This document shows positions 44,054 to 53,627 of a stretch of 64,000 bases of DNA, in pieces. The notes under the pieces are model-generated. The model was not told the origin of the DNA and ran no database searches. It was given only the letters and a program-made list of their open reading frames with translations. Origin of the DNA: Propionibacteriaceae bacterium P6A17 (GTDB lineage Bacteria > Actinomycetota > Actinomycetes > Propionibacteriales > Propionibacteriaceae). The position numbers and the translations under genes are program-made. The stretch lies in assembly GCA_000619965.1 (NCBI GenBank), contig KK211045.1, positions 62,736 through 126,735 on the forward strand, in the 5' to 3' direction. How positions within the stretch are numbered: the stretch's first letter is position 1; every line of letters starts with the position of its first letter.

Positions 44054-44293
44054 ATGCCTGAACGAACCTGCATCGGTTGCCGCGCGACCGACGATCAGGC
44101 CGCGCTGGTGAGGCTCGTGGCTGTGGACGGGCAGATCGTCCTCGGCACGAACCCGCGGTTGCCGGGCCGCGGCGCCTACTTCCACGAGGGCTGCGTCGGC
44201 CTCGTCGTGCGCAGGCGCGCACTGGCCCGGGCCTTCGGGGGGCTTCCGGCCTCGGCGGAGCTGCAGGAGCTGCTGCGCACCGTCGACGGTTGA
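44054..44293 (+). CDS. ylxR: YlxR (DUF448) RNA-binding-like protein
   Basis: 79 residues. The family hallmark RTCIGCRATDDQAALVRLV at the N-terminus and LPGRGAYFHEGC in the middle are present. YlxR proteins bind nucleic acid or RNase P in studied cases and are encoded between nusA and infB. Here ylxR is still upstream of infB but separated from nusA by 1.3 kb. Confidence 0.9.
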   Translation: MPERTCIGCRATDDQAALVRLVAVDGQIVLGTNPRLPGRGAYFHEGCVGLVVRRRALARAFGGLPASAELQELLRTVDG

Positions 44294-44300
44294 CGCGCCG

Positions 44301-44330
44301 TTCGCGTTGGGCGGCCGGGCGCGATACAAT
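44301..44330 (+). promoter_or_regulatory. infB promoter (TTCGCG-18-TACAAT)
   Basis: TTCGCG at 44301-44306 and TACAAT at 44325-44330, inside an AT-rich dip. They give an infB leader of about 150 nt, with GAAGGAGAG just before GTG 44488. The rest of the 44294-44487 gap has no gene. Confidence 0.55.
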
Positions 44331-44487
44331 TGCCAACGGCCCACGTTCGGGCCGATCGTTTCCATGCCCCGCGTCGGGGCGCTACCAGAAGGTGGGCTGA
44401 CGCTCATGACCACTCGATGAGTAACCGACGATGAGCAACAACTGACCGGTCCAGTCCGCTTGAGGCTGGGCCCCTTGAAGGAGAGTA

Positions 44488-47385
44488 GTGGCTAAGCCTC
44501 GCGTTCATGAGATCGCAAAAGAACTCGGCGTCCCGAGCAAGGAGCTCCTTGCTTGGTTGAAGGATCAGGGCGAGTACGTCCGCGGCGCGTCGTCGTCGCT
44601 GGAGGCCCCCGTCGTTCGCCGGATTCACGAACAATTCCAGGCCGGATCGCCCAAGAAGCAGGCGTCCGCCCCAGCGGCCGGTGCCGACAGCCCGGCTGCC
44701 ACCCCCGCCCCAGCCGCGCCGAAGCCTGCGCCGCAGGCGCGTCCCGCGTCCCCGAAGCCCGGCGTCGCTGCGCGGACTCCGCGCGCCACTCCTGGCGCTC
44801 CCGAGCCGGGAGAGGGGCCGCGTCCGGAGTCCGCTCCCGCACCCCGTCCTTCGCGCCCGACGCCCGCACCGGGCGCCCCGACGGCTGGTGCCGTCCCCGG
44901 CCCGCGGCCCGGTGCTCCGCGTCCCGGCGCCGCTCCTGGCGCTCGTCCCGCTCCGGCGCCCCGTCGCCCAGAGGGTGAGGCACCCCGTGCGCCGCGTCCC
45001 GGCGGTCCTCGCCCCGGCGCCCCGCGGCCCGGTGCTCCGACGCCCGGCCCGCGTTCCGGCGCGCCGACTCCGGGCTCCATGCCGCGTCGTCCGGGGCAGC
45101 CGCGCCCCGGCAACAACCCGTTCGCGGCGAGCCAGGGCATGGGCACGCAGCAGCGTCGCCCGCGTCCGGAAGGCGATCGCAGGCAGGGCCCACGTCCGGG
45201 AGCCCCGGGCGGTGACGCCAACCGCATGCCGCGCCCCGGCGGCACCTCGGGCATGCCGCGCCCCAACCCGGCGATGATGCCCAAGCACCAGTCGTCGCAG
45301 CTCGGCCAAGCCGCCCAGCGTTCCAACCGCCCCGGCGGCGGCGGGCGTGGGCGTCCGGGTGCTGGTCGTCCCGGTGGTGCCGCGCCGGCCGGTGCCGGTG
45401 GCTTCGGCCCGCCGATGGGCGGCCCCGGCGGCGGTACGGGCCGCGGTGGCCGTCGCGGAGGCACCCAGGGTGCATTCGGTCGCGGAGGCGCAGGAGGTCG
45501 CCGCGGTCGCAAGTCCAAGAAGCAGCGTCGTCAAGAGTTCGACCAGATGGAGGCGCCGACGATCGGTGGCGTGCGCATCCGCAAGGGTGGCGGCCAGACG
45601 GTGCGACTGCGCCGTGGCGCCTCGCTGACGGATCTCGCCGAGAAGATCGGCGTGGACGCGGCAGCGCTCGTGCAGATGCTGTTCCACCTCGGTGAGATGG
45701 TCACCGCCACGCAGTCGGTGAGCGACGACACGCTGGAGCTGCTCGGCGCCGAGCTCGAGTACGACATCCAGGTGGTCTCCCCGGAGGACGAGGACCGCGA
45801 GCTGCTCGAGAGCTTCGACCTCGAGTTCGGCGAGGATCTCGGCGACGAGGACGACTTGGTCTCCAGGCCGCCCGTCGTCACCGTCATGGGTCACGTCGAC
45901 CACGGCAAGACGAAGCTGCTCGACGCGTTCCGGCACTCGAACGTGCAGGCCCGTGAGGCCGGCGGCATCACGCAGAAGATCGGTGCCTACCAGGTGGAGG
46001 CCGAGGTCGACGGCGTCGAGCGCGCCATCACCTTCATCGACACCCCGGGCCACGAGGCGTTCACGGCCATGCGTGCCCGCGGCGCGAAGTCGACCGACAT
46101 CGCGGTGCTCGTGGTGGCCGCGGATGACGGCGTCATGCCGCAGACCATCGAGGCCATGAACCACGCCATCGCGGCCGAGGTGCCGATCGTCGTCGCGGTC
46201 AACAAGATCGACAAGACGGGCGCCGATCCGGTGCGCGTGCGCGGCCAGCTCTCCGAGTACGGCCTCGTGCCCGAGGAGTACGGCGGCGACACCCAGTTCG
46301 TCGACGTGTCCGCAGTGACCCGCGAGGGCCTCGACGAACTGCTCGAGGCCATCGTCCTCACGGCCGACGCAGCCCTCGACCTGCGCGCCAATCCCGACAT
46401 GCCCGCCCAGGGCGTGGCCATCGAGGCACACCTCGACAAGGGGCGCGGCGCCGTCGCGACCGTATTGGTCCACCGCGGCACCCTGCACATCGGCGACTCG
46501 ATCGTCGCGGGCTCCGCCCACGGCCGCGTCCGTGCGATGATCAACGACCAGGGCGACAACGTCGACGAGGCACCCCCGTCGATGCCCGTGCAGGTCCTCG
46601 GCCTGACCTCGGTGCCCGGCGCTGGCGACAACTTCCTGGTCGTCGAGGACGACCGGGTGGCCCGCCAGATCGCGGACAAGCGCGAGGCTCGCATGCGCGC
46701 CGCGCTGCAGGCCCGCACGAGCCGCCGCAAGACGCTCGATCAGCTCTTCGAGCAGCTCGAGAAGGGCGAGACGCAGGAGCTGCTGCTCATCCTCAAGGGC
46801 GACGGCGCGGGCTCCGTGGAGGCGCTGGAGGATGCGCTCACGAAGATCGAGGTCTCCGACGAGGTCAGCCTCCGCGTCATCGACCGCGGTGTCGGCGCGA
46901 TCACCGAGACCAACGTCTCGCTGGCCGCCGCTTCCAAGGCCGTCATCATCGGCTTCAACGTGCGCCCCACCCCGCACGCGGCGAAGATGGCCGACGAGGA
47001 GAACGTCGACATCCGCTCGTACTCGGTCATCTACGACGCGATCGACGAGATCGAGGCGGCGCTCAAGGGCATGCTCAAGCCCATCTTCAAGGAGCAGGTC
47101 ATGGGCCAGGCGGAGATCCGCGAGATCTTCCGCTCCTCGAAGATCGGCAACATCGCAGGCTGTATGGTCACCTCCGGCCACATCAAGCGCAACGCCAAGG
47201 CCCGCCTCATCCGCGACGGCGTGGTCATCCACGAGACCACCATCGCGTCGCTGCGGCGCGAGAAGGATGACGTCACCGAGGTGCGCGAGGGCTACGAATG
47301 TGGCCTCACGCTCCACAACTACAACGACATCCGTGTCGACGACGTCATCGAGGTCTTCGAGATGGTCGAGCAGGAGCGCGACTGA
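44488..47385 (+). CDS. infB: Translation initiation factor IF-2
   Basis: 965 residues. An N-terminal IF2-N subdomain ([26 protein letters not shown]) is followed by a long disordered P/A/G/R-rich region (about 55-345), a second IF2-N-like part (about 375-430), and the G domain with GHVDHGKT (about 468) and DTPGHEAF. The C-terminal domains that bind initiator tRNA follow. Start GTG with AAGGAGAG 3 nt upstream. The strongly biased linker is typical of actinobacteria, and its length probably varies between strains. Confidence 0.97.
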   Translation: MAKPRVHEIAKELGVPSKELLAWLKDQGEYVRGASSSLEAPVVRRIHEQFQAGSPKKQASAPAAGADSPAATPAPAAPKPAPQARPASPKPGVAARTPRATPGAPEPGEGPRPESAPAPRPSRPTPAPGAPTAGAVPGPRPGAPRPGAAPGARPAPAPRRPEGEAPRAPRPGGPRPGAPRPGAPTPGPRSGAPTPGSMPRRPGQPRPGNNPFAASQGMGTQQRRPRPEGDRRQGPRPGAPGGDANRMPRPGGTSGMPRPNPAMMPKHQSSQLGQAAQRSNRPGGGGRGRPGAGRPGGAAPAGAGGFGPPMGGPGGGTGRGGRRGGTQGAFGRGGAGGRRGRKSKKQRRQEFDQMEAPTIGGVRIRKGGGQTVRLRRGASLTDLAEKIGVDAAALVQMLFHLGEMVTATQSVSDDTLELLGAELEYDIQVVSPEDEDRELLESFDLEFGEDLGDEDDLVSRPPVVTVMGHVDHGKTKLLDAFRHSNVQAREAGGITQKIGAYQVEAEVDGVERAITFIDTPGHEAFTAMRARGAKSTDIAVLVVAADDGVMPQTIEAMNHAIAAEVPIVVAVNKIDKTGADPVRVRGQLSEYGLVPEEYGGDTQFVDVSAVTREGLDELLEAIVLTADAALDLRANPDMPAQGVAIEAHLDKGRGAVATVLVHRGTLHIGDSIVAGSAHGRVRAMINDQGDNVDEAPPSMPVQVLGLTSVPGAGDNFLVVEDDRVARQIADKREARMRAALQARTSRRKTLDQLFEQLEKGETQELLLILKGDGAGSVEALEDALTKIEVSDEVSLRVIDRGVGAITETNVSLAAASKAVIIGFNVRPTPHAAKMADEENVDIRSYSVIYDAIDEIEAALKGMLKPIFKEQVMGQAEIREIFRSSKIGNIAGCMVTSGHIKRNAKARLIRDGVVIHETTIASLRREKDDVTEVREGYECGLTLHNYNDIRVDDVIEVFEMVEQERD

Positions 47386-47807
47386 TGCCCGGGCAACGCA
47401 ACGCCAAGCTCGCCGACGAGATCCGCACGATCATCGCGTCCACGCTGGATCGCCGTGTGAAGGACCCCCGCAAGGGATTCATCACGGTGACCCAGGTGCG
47501 GCTCACCGGCGACAACAGGGAGGCGACGGTGTTCTACACCGTCCTCGGCGACGACGCGGCCCGCGCGGCCAGCGCCGCCGCGCTCGAGTCCGCGAAGGGC
47601 ATGCTCCGCACGGCAGTCGGCGCACACCTCAAGCTGCGGCACACGCCGACGCTCGAGTTCGTGCTCGACGCCACCGAGGAGGAGGCCCGGCACATCGAGG
47701 ATGTGTTGGCCCGCGCCCAACTGAGCGATCGCGAGGTCGCGAAGGCGCGTGAGGGCAAGGCCTTCGCGGGCGACGCCGATCCGTACAAGAAGCCCGACGA
47801 GGAGTGA
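47385..47807 (+). CDS. rbfA: Ribosome-binding factor A
   Basis: 140 residues. KLADEIRTIIASTLDRRVKDPRKGFITVTQVRLTGDNREATVFYTVLG is the RbfA KH-like core, followed by RHTPTLEFVLD. It assists 16S rRNA 5'-end maturation in the 30S subunit. The ATG overlaps the infB stop (TGATG), so translation is coupled. Confidence 0.95.
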   Translation: MPGQRNAKLADEIRTIIASTLDRRVKDPRKGFITVTQVRLTGDNREATVFYTVLGDDAARAASAAALESAKGMLRTAVGAHLKLRHTPTLEFVLDATEEEARHIEDVLARAQLSDREVAKAREGKAFAGDADPYKKPDEE

Positions 47808-48712
47808 CGAGCGTCTTCGTCGGCCAGGCAGCCGATGGTGTGGTGGTCCTCGACAAACAGTCGGGGGCCACTTCCCATGCCCTTGTCGCGCGGCTACGGC
47901 GCATCCTGGGGATCCGCCGCATCGGGCACGCGGGTACGCTCGACCCGATGGCCACCGGTGTGATGATCCTCGGCGTGGGCCGGGCGACGAGGCTGCTCGG
48001 CCACCTCGCGCTGCACGACAAGCGCTACCTGGCGACGGTACGGCTCGGGCAACGCTCGTCCACGGACGACGCCGAGGGGGAGCTCGTCGACGTCGCCGAC
48101 GCATCGCAGCTCACCCTCGAGCAGCTGGAGGAGGCATGCCGGCCGCTGAGGGGCGCGATCAGCCAGGTGCCGAGCACCGTGTCCGCGATCAAGGTCGACG
48201 GCAAGCGCGCCTACGCGTTGGCCCGGGCCGGGGCCGAGGTGCAGCTCAAGCCGAGGGACGTCGTCGTGGACAGACTCGACATCCTCGCGCTGCGCAGAAG
48301 GGGGCGCCATCTCGACGTGGACATCGACGTCGAGTGCTCCAGCGGCACCTACATTCGCGCCATCGCGCGCGACCTCGGGGAGGCACTGCGCGTGGGCGGA
48401 CACCTGACGAGCCTGCGCCGCACGCGCGTGGGGGGATTCACGCTCGACGACGCCACCGTCCTCGACGACCAGGCGCCGCCGATGATGACCATGGCGGAGG
48501 CTGCCCGTCGGAGCTTCCCGGTGCTGGAGGTGGACGAGGGTGCCGCGCGGGACGTCGCCTACGGTCGGGCGTTGGACCTTCGGCTGGATGCCGAGGTCGT
48601 CGGGCTGCTCGCGCCCTCGGGCAGGCTCCTCGCCCTGTACGGGCCGAAGGGGTCCAAGGCTGCGCCGATCACGGTGTTCGTGGGCCCCGACGACGAGATT
48701 GGAATAGGGTGA
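47804..48712 (+). CDS. truB: tRNA pseudouridine-55 synthase
   Basis: 302 residues. The catalytic motif GHAGTLDPMATGVM has the nucleophile D47. DKRYLATVRLGQRSSTDDAEGE and CSSGTYIRAIARDLG are also conserved. It makes pseudouridine 55 in the T-loop of tRNAs. The GTG start overlaps the rbfA stop (GTGA). Its own stop overlaps the -10 hexamer of ribF. Confidence 0.96.
   Translation: MTSVFVGQAADGVVVLDKQSGATSHALVARLRRILGIRRIGHAGTLDPMATGVMILGVGRATRLLGHLALHDKRYLATVRLGQRSSTDDAEGELVDVADASQLTLEQLEEACRPLRGAISQVPSTVSAIKVDGKRAYALARAGAEVQLKPRDVVVDRLDILALRRRGRHLDVDIDVECSSGTYIRAIARDLGEALRVGGHLTSLRRTRVGGFTLDDATVLDDQAPPMMTMAEAARRSFPVLEVDEGAARDVAYGRALDLRLDAEVVGLLAPSGRLLALYGPKGSKAAPITVFVGPDDEIGIG
48705..48710 (+). 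promoter_or_regulatory. Leaderless -10 element TAGGGT of ribF, overlapping the truB stop
   Basis: TAGGGT ends 6 nt before GTG 48717. Its TAG is in frame with ribF and blocks upstream extension, while its last base is the first base of the truB stop codon. Confidence 0.6.
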
Positions 48713-48716
48713 CGGC

Positions 48717-49592
48717 GTGACGGTAGTGGCGATCGGCAATTTCGACGGGGTGCACCTCGGGCACCAGTCCGTCCTGCATCGGGCCCGCACCAGCGGTGAC
48801 GGCAGGTTCATCGTCGTGACCTTCTGGCCGCACCCAGTGGGAGTGCTGCGGCCCGATCATGCGCCGAAGCTCATCACCGACCTGCACACCCGGCTCGAGC
48901 TGCTGCGCGCCGCGGGCGCCGACGAGGTACGCGTGGTGCGCTTCAACCAGCAGGTGGCGGGCATGTCGCCGGAGGACTTCGTCGACGAGTTCCTGCTGCC
49001 GCTGCAGCCGACGAGGATCGTCGTCGGACGCAACTTCCACTTCGGGGCGAAGGCCGCAGGCGACGTGGCTCGCCTCGCGGAGCTGGGGCGGGGACGCTAC
49101 GTCGTGGAGGCCGTCGAACTCAGCTCGGCGGCGGGGGAGACCACCTGCTCCACTCGGATCCGGCAGGCCATCGCCGACGGCGACGTCGAGCTGGCCGCGG
49201 CCCACCTTGGGCGCCCGTTCGAGTTCCGCGGGCTGGTCGTCGTCGGTGACCGCCGCGGCCGGGGGCTCGGATTCCCGACGGCGAACCTGATCGTCCCCGA
49301 CGACATGGCTGTCCCCGCCGACGGCGTCTATGCCGGATGGCTGCAGCGCATCGACCTGCCCGACGCGGAGCCCATGGCGGCGGCGATCTCCGTCGGCTCG
49401 AACCCCACCTTCGATGGACTCGAGCGGCGCGTCGAGAGCTACGTCCTGGACCGCGACCTCAGCCTCTACGGAGTCACCGTCGGGGTGTCGTTCGTGCACC
49501 GGCTGCGCGGCCAGCAGCGCTTCGAGGACGTCGATGCGCTCATCGCGCAGATGCACGACGACGTGGCCCGTACTCGCACCCTGCTCGGCTGA
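48717..49592 (+). CDS. ribF: Bifunctional riboflavin kinase / FAD synthetase
   Basis: 291 residues. The N-terminal nucleotidyltransferase domain has the HxGH-type IGNFDGVHLGHQ (H13, H16) and STRIRQAI. The C-terminal flavokinase domain has GLGFPTANL, DGVYAGW and SVGSNPTF. It converts riboflavin to FMN and FAD. The protein begins directly at the first beta-strand, about 15-20 residues shorter than many homologues. A TAG codon at 48705 shows it cannot start earlier. Confidence 0.95.
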   Translation: MTVVAIGNFDGVHLGHQSVLHRARTSGDGRFIVVTFWPHPVGVLRPDHAPKLITDLHTRLELLRAAGADEVRVVRFNQQVAGMSPEDFVDEFLLPLQPTRIVVGRNFHFGAKAAGDVARLAELGRGRYVVEAVELSSAAGETTCSTRIRQAIADGDVELAAAHLGRPFEFRGLVVVGDRRGRGLGFPTANLIVPDDMAVPADGVYAGWLQRIDLPDAEPMAAAISVGSNPTFDGLERRVESYVLDRDLSLYGVTVGVSFVHRLRGQQRFEDVDALIAQMHDDVARTRTLLG

Positions 49593-49600
49593 CCGGCTGC

Positions 49601-51301
49601 TCAGCGCCCGAACAGGCGGCCCTGGATCGACGTGATGAGCGCGTCGATGGAGGCGGGGAGCTGGCGCAGGTGCCAGTCCTGCGGGGCGTGGTACCACGGC
49701 AGCGCTTCGGGGTCCGGGTCGTCGTCGGGGTCTGCAGCCACCATCGCGTCGAGCCAGCGCTCCCGGCCGCCGAGCACGACGGCGAAGGGGAGCACCTTGG
49801 AGATCTCGGCGAGCTCGTGACCCTTGGGCAGCGTGTCGAAGCGTTGCTGCGCGAGGATCGCACGCAAGCCGTGGAGGCCTGCGAGGAGGCGGACGCCGGT
49901 GGCGGAGCGTCGGGGCATCTCTCCGGCGATGAACAGCGAGGCCACGCCGACGGCCACCACGGCGATGCCGACCAGACCCCAGGAGGTGAGCCAGGCGAGC
50001 AGTCCCGTGGCGATGAGCCCGACCAGCAGGATGCCGGCGCCGATGTTGCGTGAGTCGATGCGGGCGGCGTCGGGGTGCTTGGAGAACCAGCCCTGGGCCA
50101 CGACGTCGGCGTAGAGCGAATCCTGGAGCTGCGGGACGAGGGGTCCGACGCGGTCCTGGATCCGCGAGACGGCCACGGGCGGCTCGTCTTCGGGCGCGAC
50201 GGCGTCGAGCAACAGGCGCTCGTAGGGGTGCAGCGGCTGCGGGTCGGCGTCGAGGCGTTCGAACCGCCAGTCGATGGCGCCGTCGACGTCGAACTGTTCG
50301 ATGCGCAGGAAGCCACGGACGGCGAGGTCGAGCAACGTGGCCGTCACATCGATTGGGTCGACCCGCTCGTTGGCGACGGTCCCCACCTGGCCCGGGCGGA
50401 CGTCGGAGGTGACGCGGAACTCGCTCACCCCGTCGCCGACGGGGTGGAACTCGGCGATCACCATCGGGTCCGCGTCGAGCACCTCGTCGCGGCCGAGGCG
50501 ACGGTGCCACTGCCACAGACCGACGCCTCCGAGCGCCAGCACCGCCAAGGAGGCGAGTGCGCTGCCCGTGGTGAGGGAGAACGCGTGGTCCAGCGTCCAG
50601 CGCGTCTCGACCTGGGCGGTGGGCCGTACCGACGTCGGCTGCATCAGCGTGATCGCGACGACACCACCGGCGCCGAGCGGGCCGTCCTGGAAGGTGACGG
50701 TGCGCGGGGTGTGCCGGTCGAGGTTCCACAGCGCGCACGAGTGCGGGGCGCTCGGGTCGCCGGCCTTGCAGTCGACGTCCGGTGGCGTGGCCGGCAGCGT
50801 CAGCGAGCCGACGACGGAGGTGACGCCCATGTTGAGGCCTTGGACGAGGGGCCACGAGAACTCGATGTGGTCGGCCCCGCCGGCAGGCCGCGACGTGGTC
50901 CCCGTCACGCGGTAGCCGATCACGACGTCGCCGCCCGCGACGACGCTCGGGTCGACCGCGATCGTGACTGCGTCGCCACCGTGCGTGACCCGGGGCTGCA
51001 CCGATTGGCCGCCGACGGTGGCCCTCACCTGGTCGACGGAGTGGACGAGCGTGCGCAGATCGCCCAACGGCACCCGCTGGTCCAGCCGGAGCTGCACGTC
51101 GGAGCCCAGGTCGTCGCCGCGCAGCGTGAGCGTCACGTCGAGGCGCCCGTCGTCGGCGAGCTGCGCGGTCACCTCGAGCTCCTCGGCGACGACCTCCGCC
51201 CGGGCTGGCAGCGCTGCGACGACGAGCAGCGCGCCGACGAGCAGCGGCCACAACAACGTGAGCATTCGACGACGGGCCAGGGCGGGGATAGGCGTGTCCA
51301 C
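49601..51301 (-). CDS. DUF2207 membrane protein with signal peptide
   Basis: 566 residues. A signal peptide (MLTLLWPLLVGALLVVAALPARA) is followed by an extracytoplasmic beta-rich DUF2207 domain (about 35-220). Next come a transmembrane helix (about 230-250), a cytoplasmic wHTH-like region (about 300-400), two further helices (about 405-450) and a soluble tail. DUF2207 proteins are widespread in Gram-positives with no known role. Start: GTG 51301 is preferred; ATG 51265, which begins the signal peptide core, is possible. Confidence 0.82.
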   Translation of the reverse strand: MDTPIPALARRRMLTLLWPLLVGALLVVAALPARAEVVAEELEVTAQLADDGRLDVTLTLRGDDLGSDVQLRLDQRVPLGDLRTLVHSVDQVRATVGGQSVQPRVTHGGDAVTIAVDPSVVAGGDVVIGYRVTGTTSRPAGGADHIEFSWPLVQGLNMGVTSVVGSLTLPATPPDVDCKAGDPSAPHSCALWNLDRHTPRTVTFQDGPLGAGGVVAITLMQPTSVRPTAQVETRWTLDHAFSLTTGSALASLAVLALGGVGLWQWHRRLGRDEVLDADPMVIAEFHPVGDGVSEFRVTSDVRPGQVGTVANERVDPIDVTATLLDLAVRGFLRIEQFDVDGAIDWRFERLDADPQPLHPYERLLLDAVAPEDEPPVAVSRIQDRVGPLVPQLQDSLYADVVAQGWFSKHPDAARIDSRNIGAGILLVGLIATGLLAWLTSWGLVGIAVVAVGVASLFIAGEMPRRSATGVRLLAGLHGLRAILAQQRFDTLPKGHELAEISKVLPFAVVLGGRERWLDAMVAADPDDDPDPEALPWYHAPQDWHLRQLPASIDALITSIQGRLFGR

Positions 51302-51357
51302 GGGGCAACTATTGCACAGGGCACGCTCTCCGGAGCGAGCCTGACGGAGCCGTCGGC

Positions 51358-51363
51358 TACGGT
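51358..51363 (+). promoter_or_regulatory. Leaderless -10 element TACGGT of the zinc metallopeptidase gene
   Basis: TACGGT ends 6 nt before GTG 51370. Confidence 0.55.
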
Positions 51364-51369
51364 GGTGCC

Positions 51370-52593
51370 GTGAGCCAGCCACAGTGGAGCCGCGGGGGAA
51401 GCCCTTGGCCGCAGCAGTTCCCCACCCAGCCACGTCCCGGCATGTGGGCCCCGCCCGGTGCCCAGCAGCCGGGCCCCTACGGGCCGCCGCCGGCAGCATG
51501 GCCTGGCCAGGCAGGCCAGCAGCCCTGGGGATACCCGCAGGCAGGTGGGTTCGGACAGCCATACCCGCCCCGCCAGGTGCCGCAGCACCATCGCATGCCG
51601 TATGCGCCGCCTGGGCTTGCGCCGTATCCCCCGCAGTACCGGCAGGCGCCGGGACGGCCGACGCCTCCTCGTCGCAGGGGCCTGCGGTGGTGGGTGGTGG
51701 CGCTGCCGCTCGTCGTCGTGGCCCTCATGGCGGGATACCGAGTCCTCACCGCAGGCGATGGCGGCACGGACGTCGCCAATCCCGAGGCGTCCTCCTCGAC
51801 GGTGGCGGTCGACTACGTCAACGACGACTACATCGTCCCCGGCGTCGGTCAGGGGCCCGCCGAGGTGTTCGATCCGTGGGACCAGCCGGAGCTGCTGGCC
51901 GAGAACCCCCTGTTCGACCAGCCGGTGGCCGTGCCCGTCCAATGCCGCGCGACGCCGCTGTCCGACGTCCGCAGCGCGCGGGCACTGGAGCGCAGGATGG
52001 ATCAGCTCACCGAGTGTCTGACGCGGGTCCACGGCCCGGCGCTGCTGGCCGCGGGATTCGAGCCGTACCGGCCTCGGGCGCTCACCTACTCGGGCGAGGG
52101 CGAGAGCCCCTGTGGTCGGCTCTATGAGGGCGGGGCCTTCTTCTGCCCGGCCAACCAAGCCATCTACATGTCCACCGGGATCTCTCGCGTCGTCGGCGCC
52201 GAGCCGATGGCCATCGACTACGTGATCGCACACGAGTACTCGCACAACGTCCAGGGCCGAAATGGCGCCCTCCTCCAGATCTACTACGAGCGCTCGCGCG
52301 TGCAGGGGGAGGAGCAGGAAGCGCAGCTCGAGCGGCGGATCGAGACCCAGGCCGACTGCTTCGCCGGCGCGTTCCTGCACTCGGTGTCCCAGTCGTTGGG
52401 CTACGGCGACGAGGACCGCGCGCTGGCCGTCGAATCGGCAGGTGGTGTGGGCGATGACCAGTTCGAAGGGGACGGGTCACCCGGCACCCACGGCGTCGCC
52501 GCCTCCCGCATGCTGTGGATGGAGCGCGGCCTGAACGCCCGCAGCTACGCCGACTGCAACACATTCGTCGCCCCGGCCAGCGAGGTGCGCTGA
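51370..52593 (+). CDS. Neutral zinc metallopeptidase (YpfJ-like)
   Basis: 407 residues. The cytoplasmic N-terminus is disordered and P/Q/G/Y-rich (about 1-105). A single transmembrane helix (about 112-130) is followed by an extracytoplasmic peptidase domain. The zinc motif HEYSH (H288-H292) and downstream ETQADCFAG (third ligand region) mark the putative neutral zinc metallopeptidase family PF04228. Conserved cysteines nearby suggest disulfides. Substrates are unknown. Leaderless GTG start. Confidence 0.88.
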   Translation: MSQPQWSRGGSPWPQQFPTQPRPGMWAPPGAQQPGPYGPPPAAWPGQAGQQPWGYPQAGGFGQPYPPRQVPQHHRMPYAPPGLAPYPPQYRQAPGRPTPPRRRGLRWWVVALPLVVVALMAGYRVLTAGDGGTDVANPEASSSTVAVDYVNDDYIVPGVGQGPAEVFDPWDQPELLAENPLFDQPVAVPVQCRATPLSDVRSARALERRMDQLTECLTRVHGPALLAAGFEPYRPRALTYSGEGESPCGRLYEGGAFFCPANQAIYMSTGISRVVGAEPMAIDYVIAHEYSHNVQGRNGALLQIYYERSRVQGEEQEAQLERRIETQADCFAGAFLHSVSQSLGYGDEDRALAVESAGGVGDDQFEGDGSPGTHGVAASRMLWMERGLNARSYADCNTFVAPASEVR

Positions 52594-52615
52594 GCCTGCC
52601 TCCTCGGGGACCGGC

Positions 52616-53098
52616 TCAGTGCGCCGTGAGCGACTTCTTGTAGATCGCGTAGTGCTCGGCGGGCTGGGTGCTCTCGTCGACCTGCGGCACCTCCGGATCC
52701 TCGACGTAGAGATGCTCGCCGGTGGGCAGGTAGTCGAGGGAGACGTAGAGGGGGATGGCCTTCTCGTTGTTCGGGTCCACTGCGAGGTACACGGCCTGGA
52801 AGCCACGGTCGCGCGCCTGCTGCTCGAGCCACGACGACAGGGCTCGGCCGGCACCGCGCCGGCGGGCCGTCGGGTAGACCCACATGTTGCGCAGCTCGGG
52901 CACCCAGCGATTCTCGGGGTCGACGTCGAGCAGTGCCGTGCCCAAGGGCTCGTCGTCCTCGAGCGCGACCGCGAACAGGAGCGTGCCGCCGGAGGCGGCC
53001 TCATAGTGGACGTCGACGAGCCCCAGCTCGGGCCTCGCCTGACGCTCACGGAGCAAGGGGAGGTCGGATTCCTGCACGAGACGTACGACGACGGACAT
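52616..53098 (-). CDS. GNAT-family acetyltransferase
   Basis: 160 residues. The GNAT core is visible as LRNMWVYPTARRRGAGRALSSWLEQQARDRG (acetyl-CoA binding) and YLAVDPNNEKAIPLYVSLDYLPTGEHLYV. The acceptor substrate is unknown. The ATG at 53098 is chosen, with GGAGGGG 3 nt upstream on the minus strand, not the first ATG at 53155. Confidence 0.85.
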   Translation of the reverse strand: MSVVVRLVQESDLPLLRERQARPELGLVDVHYEAASGGTLLFAVALEDDEPLGTALLDVDPENRWVPELRNMWVYPTARRRGAGRALSSWLEQQARDRGFQAVYLAVDPNNEKAIPLYVSLDYLPTGEHLYVEDPEVPQVDESTQPAEHYAIYKKSLTAH

Positions 53099-53180
53099 AG
53101 CCCCTCCTGAGGGTGGTGCGGACGCGGCAGCGGCCGGCAGCGGACCGGATGACACTGCGAGCCTACCCTCTTCCCCGGGC

Positions 53181-53210
53181 TTGGAGGTCCGCTTGTCAGG
53201 GTGTTAGTCT
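53181..53210 (+). promoter_or_regulatory. rpsO promoter (TTGGAG-18-TAGTCT)
   Basis: TTGGAG at 53181-53186 and TAGTCT at 53205-53210. The leader to ATG 53306 is about 90 nt and ends with GGAAGGAG. Confidence 0.6.
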
Positions 53211-53305
53211 TCTCAGGTTGCCGTTTGATCGGCCACGGAAACCCAAGAGTCCCGACAGCACCCGCGACTGGGACGCCGTGCAGCGAGCCGGAAGGAGCAC
53301 CTGAC

Positions 53306-53569
53306 ATGGATGCCGCTGAGAAGAAGAAGATCATCGAAGAGTACGCGACCAAGCCCGGTGACACCGGTTCGCCCGATGTCCAGATCGCGCTGCTGAGCAA
53401 GCGCATCGCGCACCTGACCGAGCACCTGAAGCAGCACAAGGGAGACCACCACTCCCGTCGTGGCCTCATGCTGCTCGTCGGCCAGCGTCGCCGCCTGCTC
53501 AACTACGTCGCCAAGCAGGACATCGAGCACTACCGCGAGCTCATCGCGCGCCTCGGTCTGCGTCGCTGA
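53306..53569 (+). CDS. rpsO: 30S ribosomal protein S15
   Basis: 87 residues: [57 protein letters not shown] is the S15 signature region. It binds 16S rRNA helices 20-22. In many bacteria rpsO lies directly upstream of pnp; here a terminator, a transporter and peptidase E lie between them on the opposite strand. Confidence 0.98.
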   Translation: MDAAEKKKIIEEYATKPGDTGSPDVQIALLSKRIAHLTEHLKQHKGDHHSRRGLMLLVGQRRRLLNYVAKQDIEHYRELIARLGLRR

Positions 53570-53579
53570 ACGAAACACC

Positions 53580-53619
53580 AAGAAGGAGGGCGTCCCGGAC
53601 ACGGGGCGCCCTCCTTCTT
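53580..53619. terminator. Bidirectional intrinsic terminator after rpsO
   Basis: AAGAAGGAGGGCG and its exact complement CGCCCTCCTTCTT form a 13-bp stem with a 14-nt loop. A- and T-rich stem ends serve both strands, between convergent genes ending at 53569 and 53628. Confidence 0.85.
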
Positions 53620-53627
53620 GCCTGCGC

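Noticed and set aside
44404-47316. About 970-codon open frame antisense to infB
   Set aside because: A mirror of the IF-2 gene's codon bias; low-complexity product with no recognisable fold and no ribosome site.
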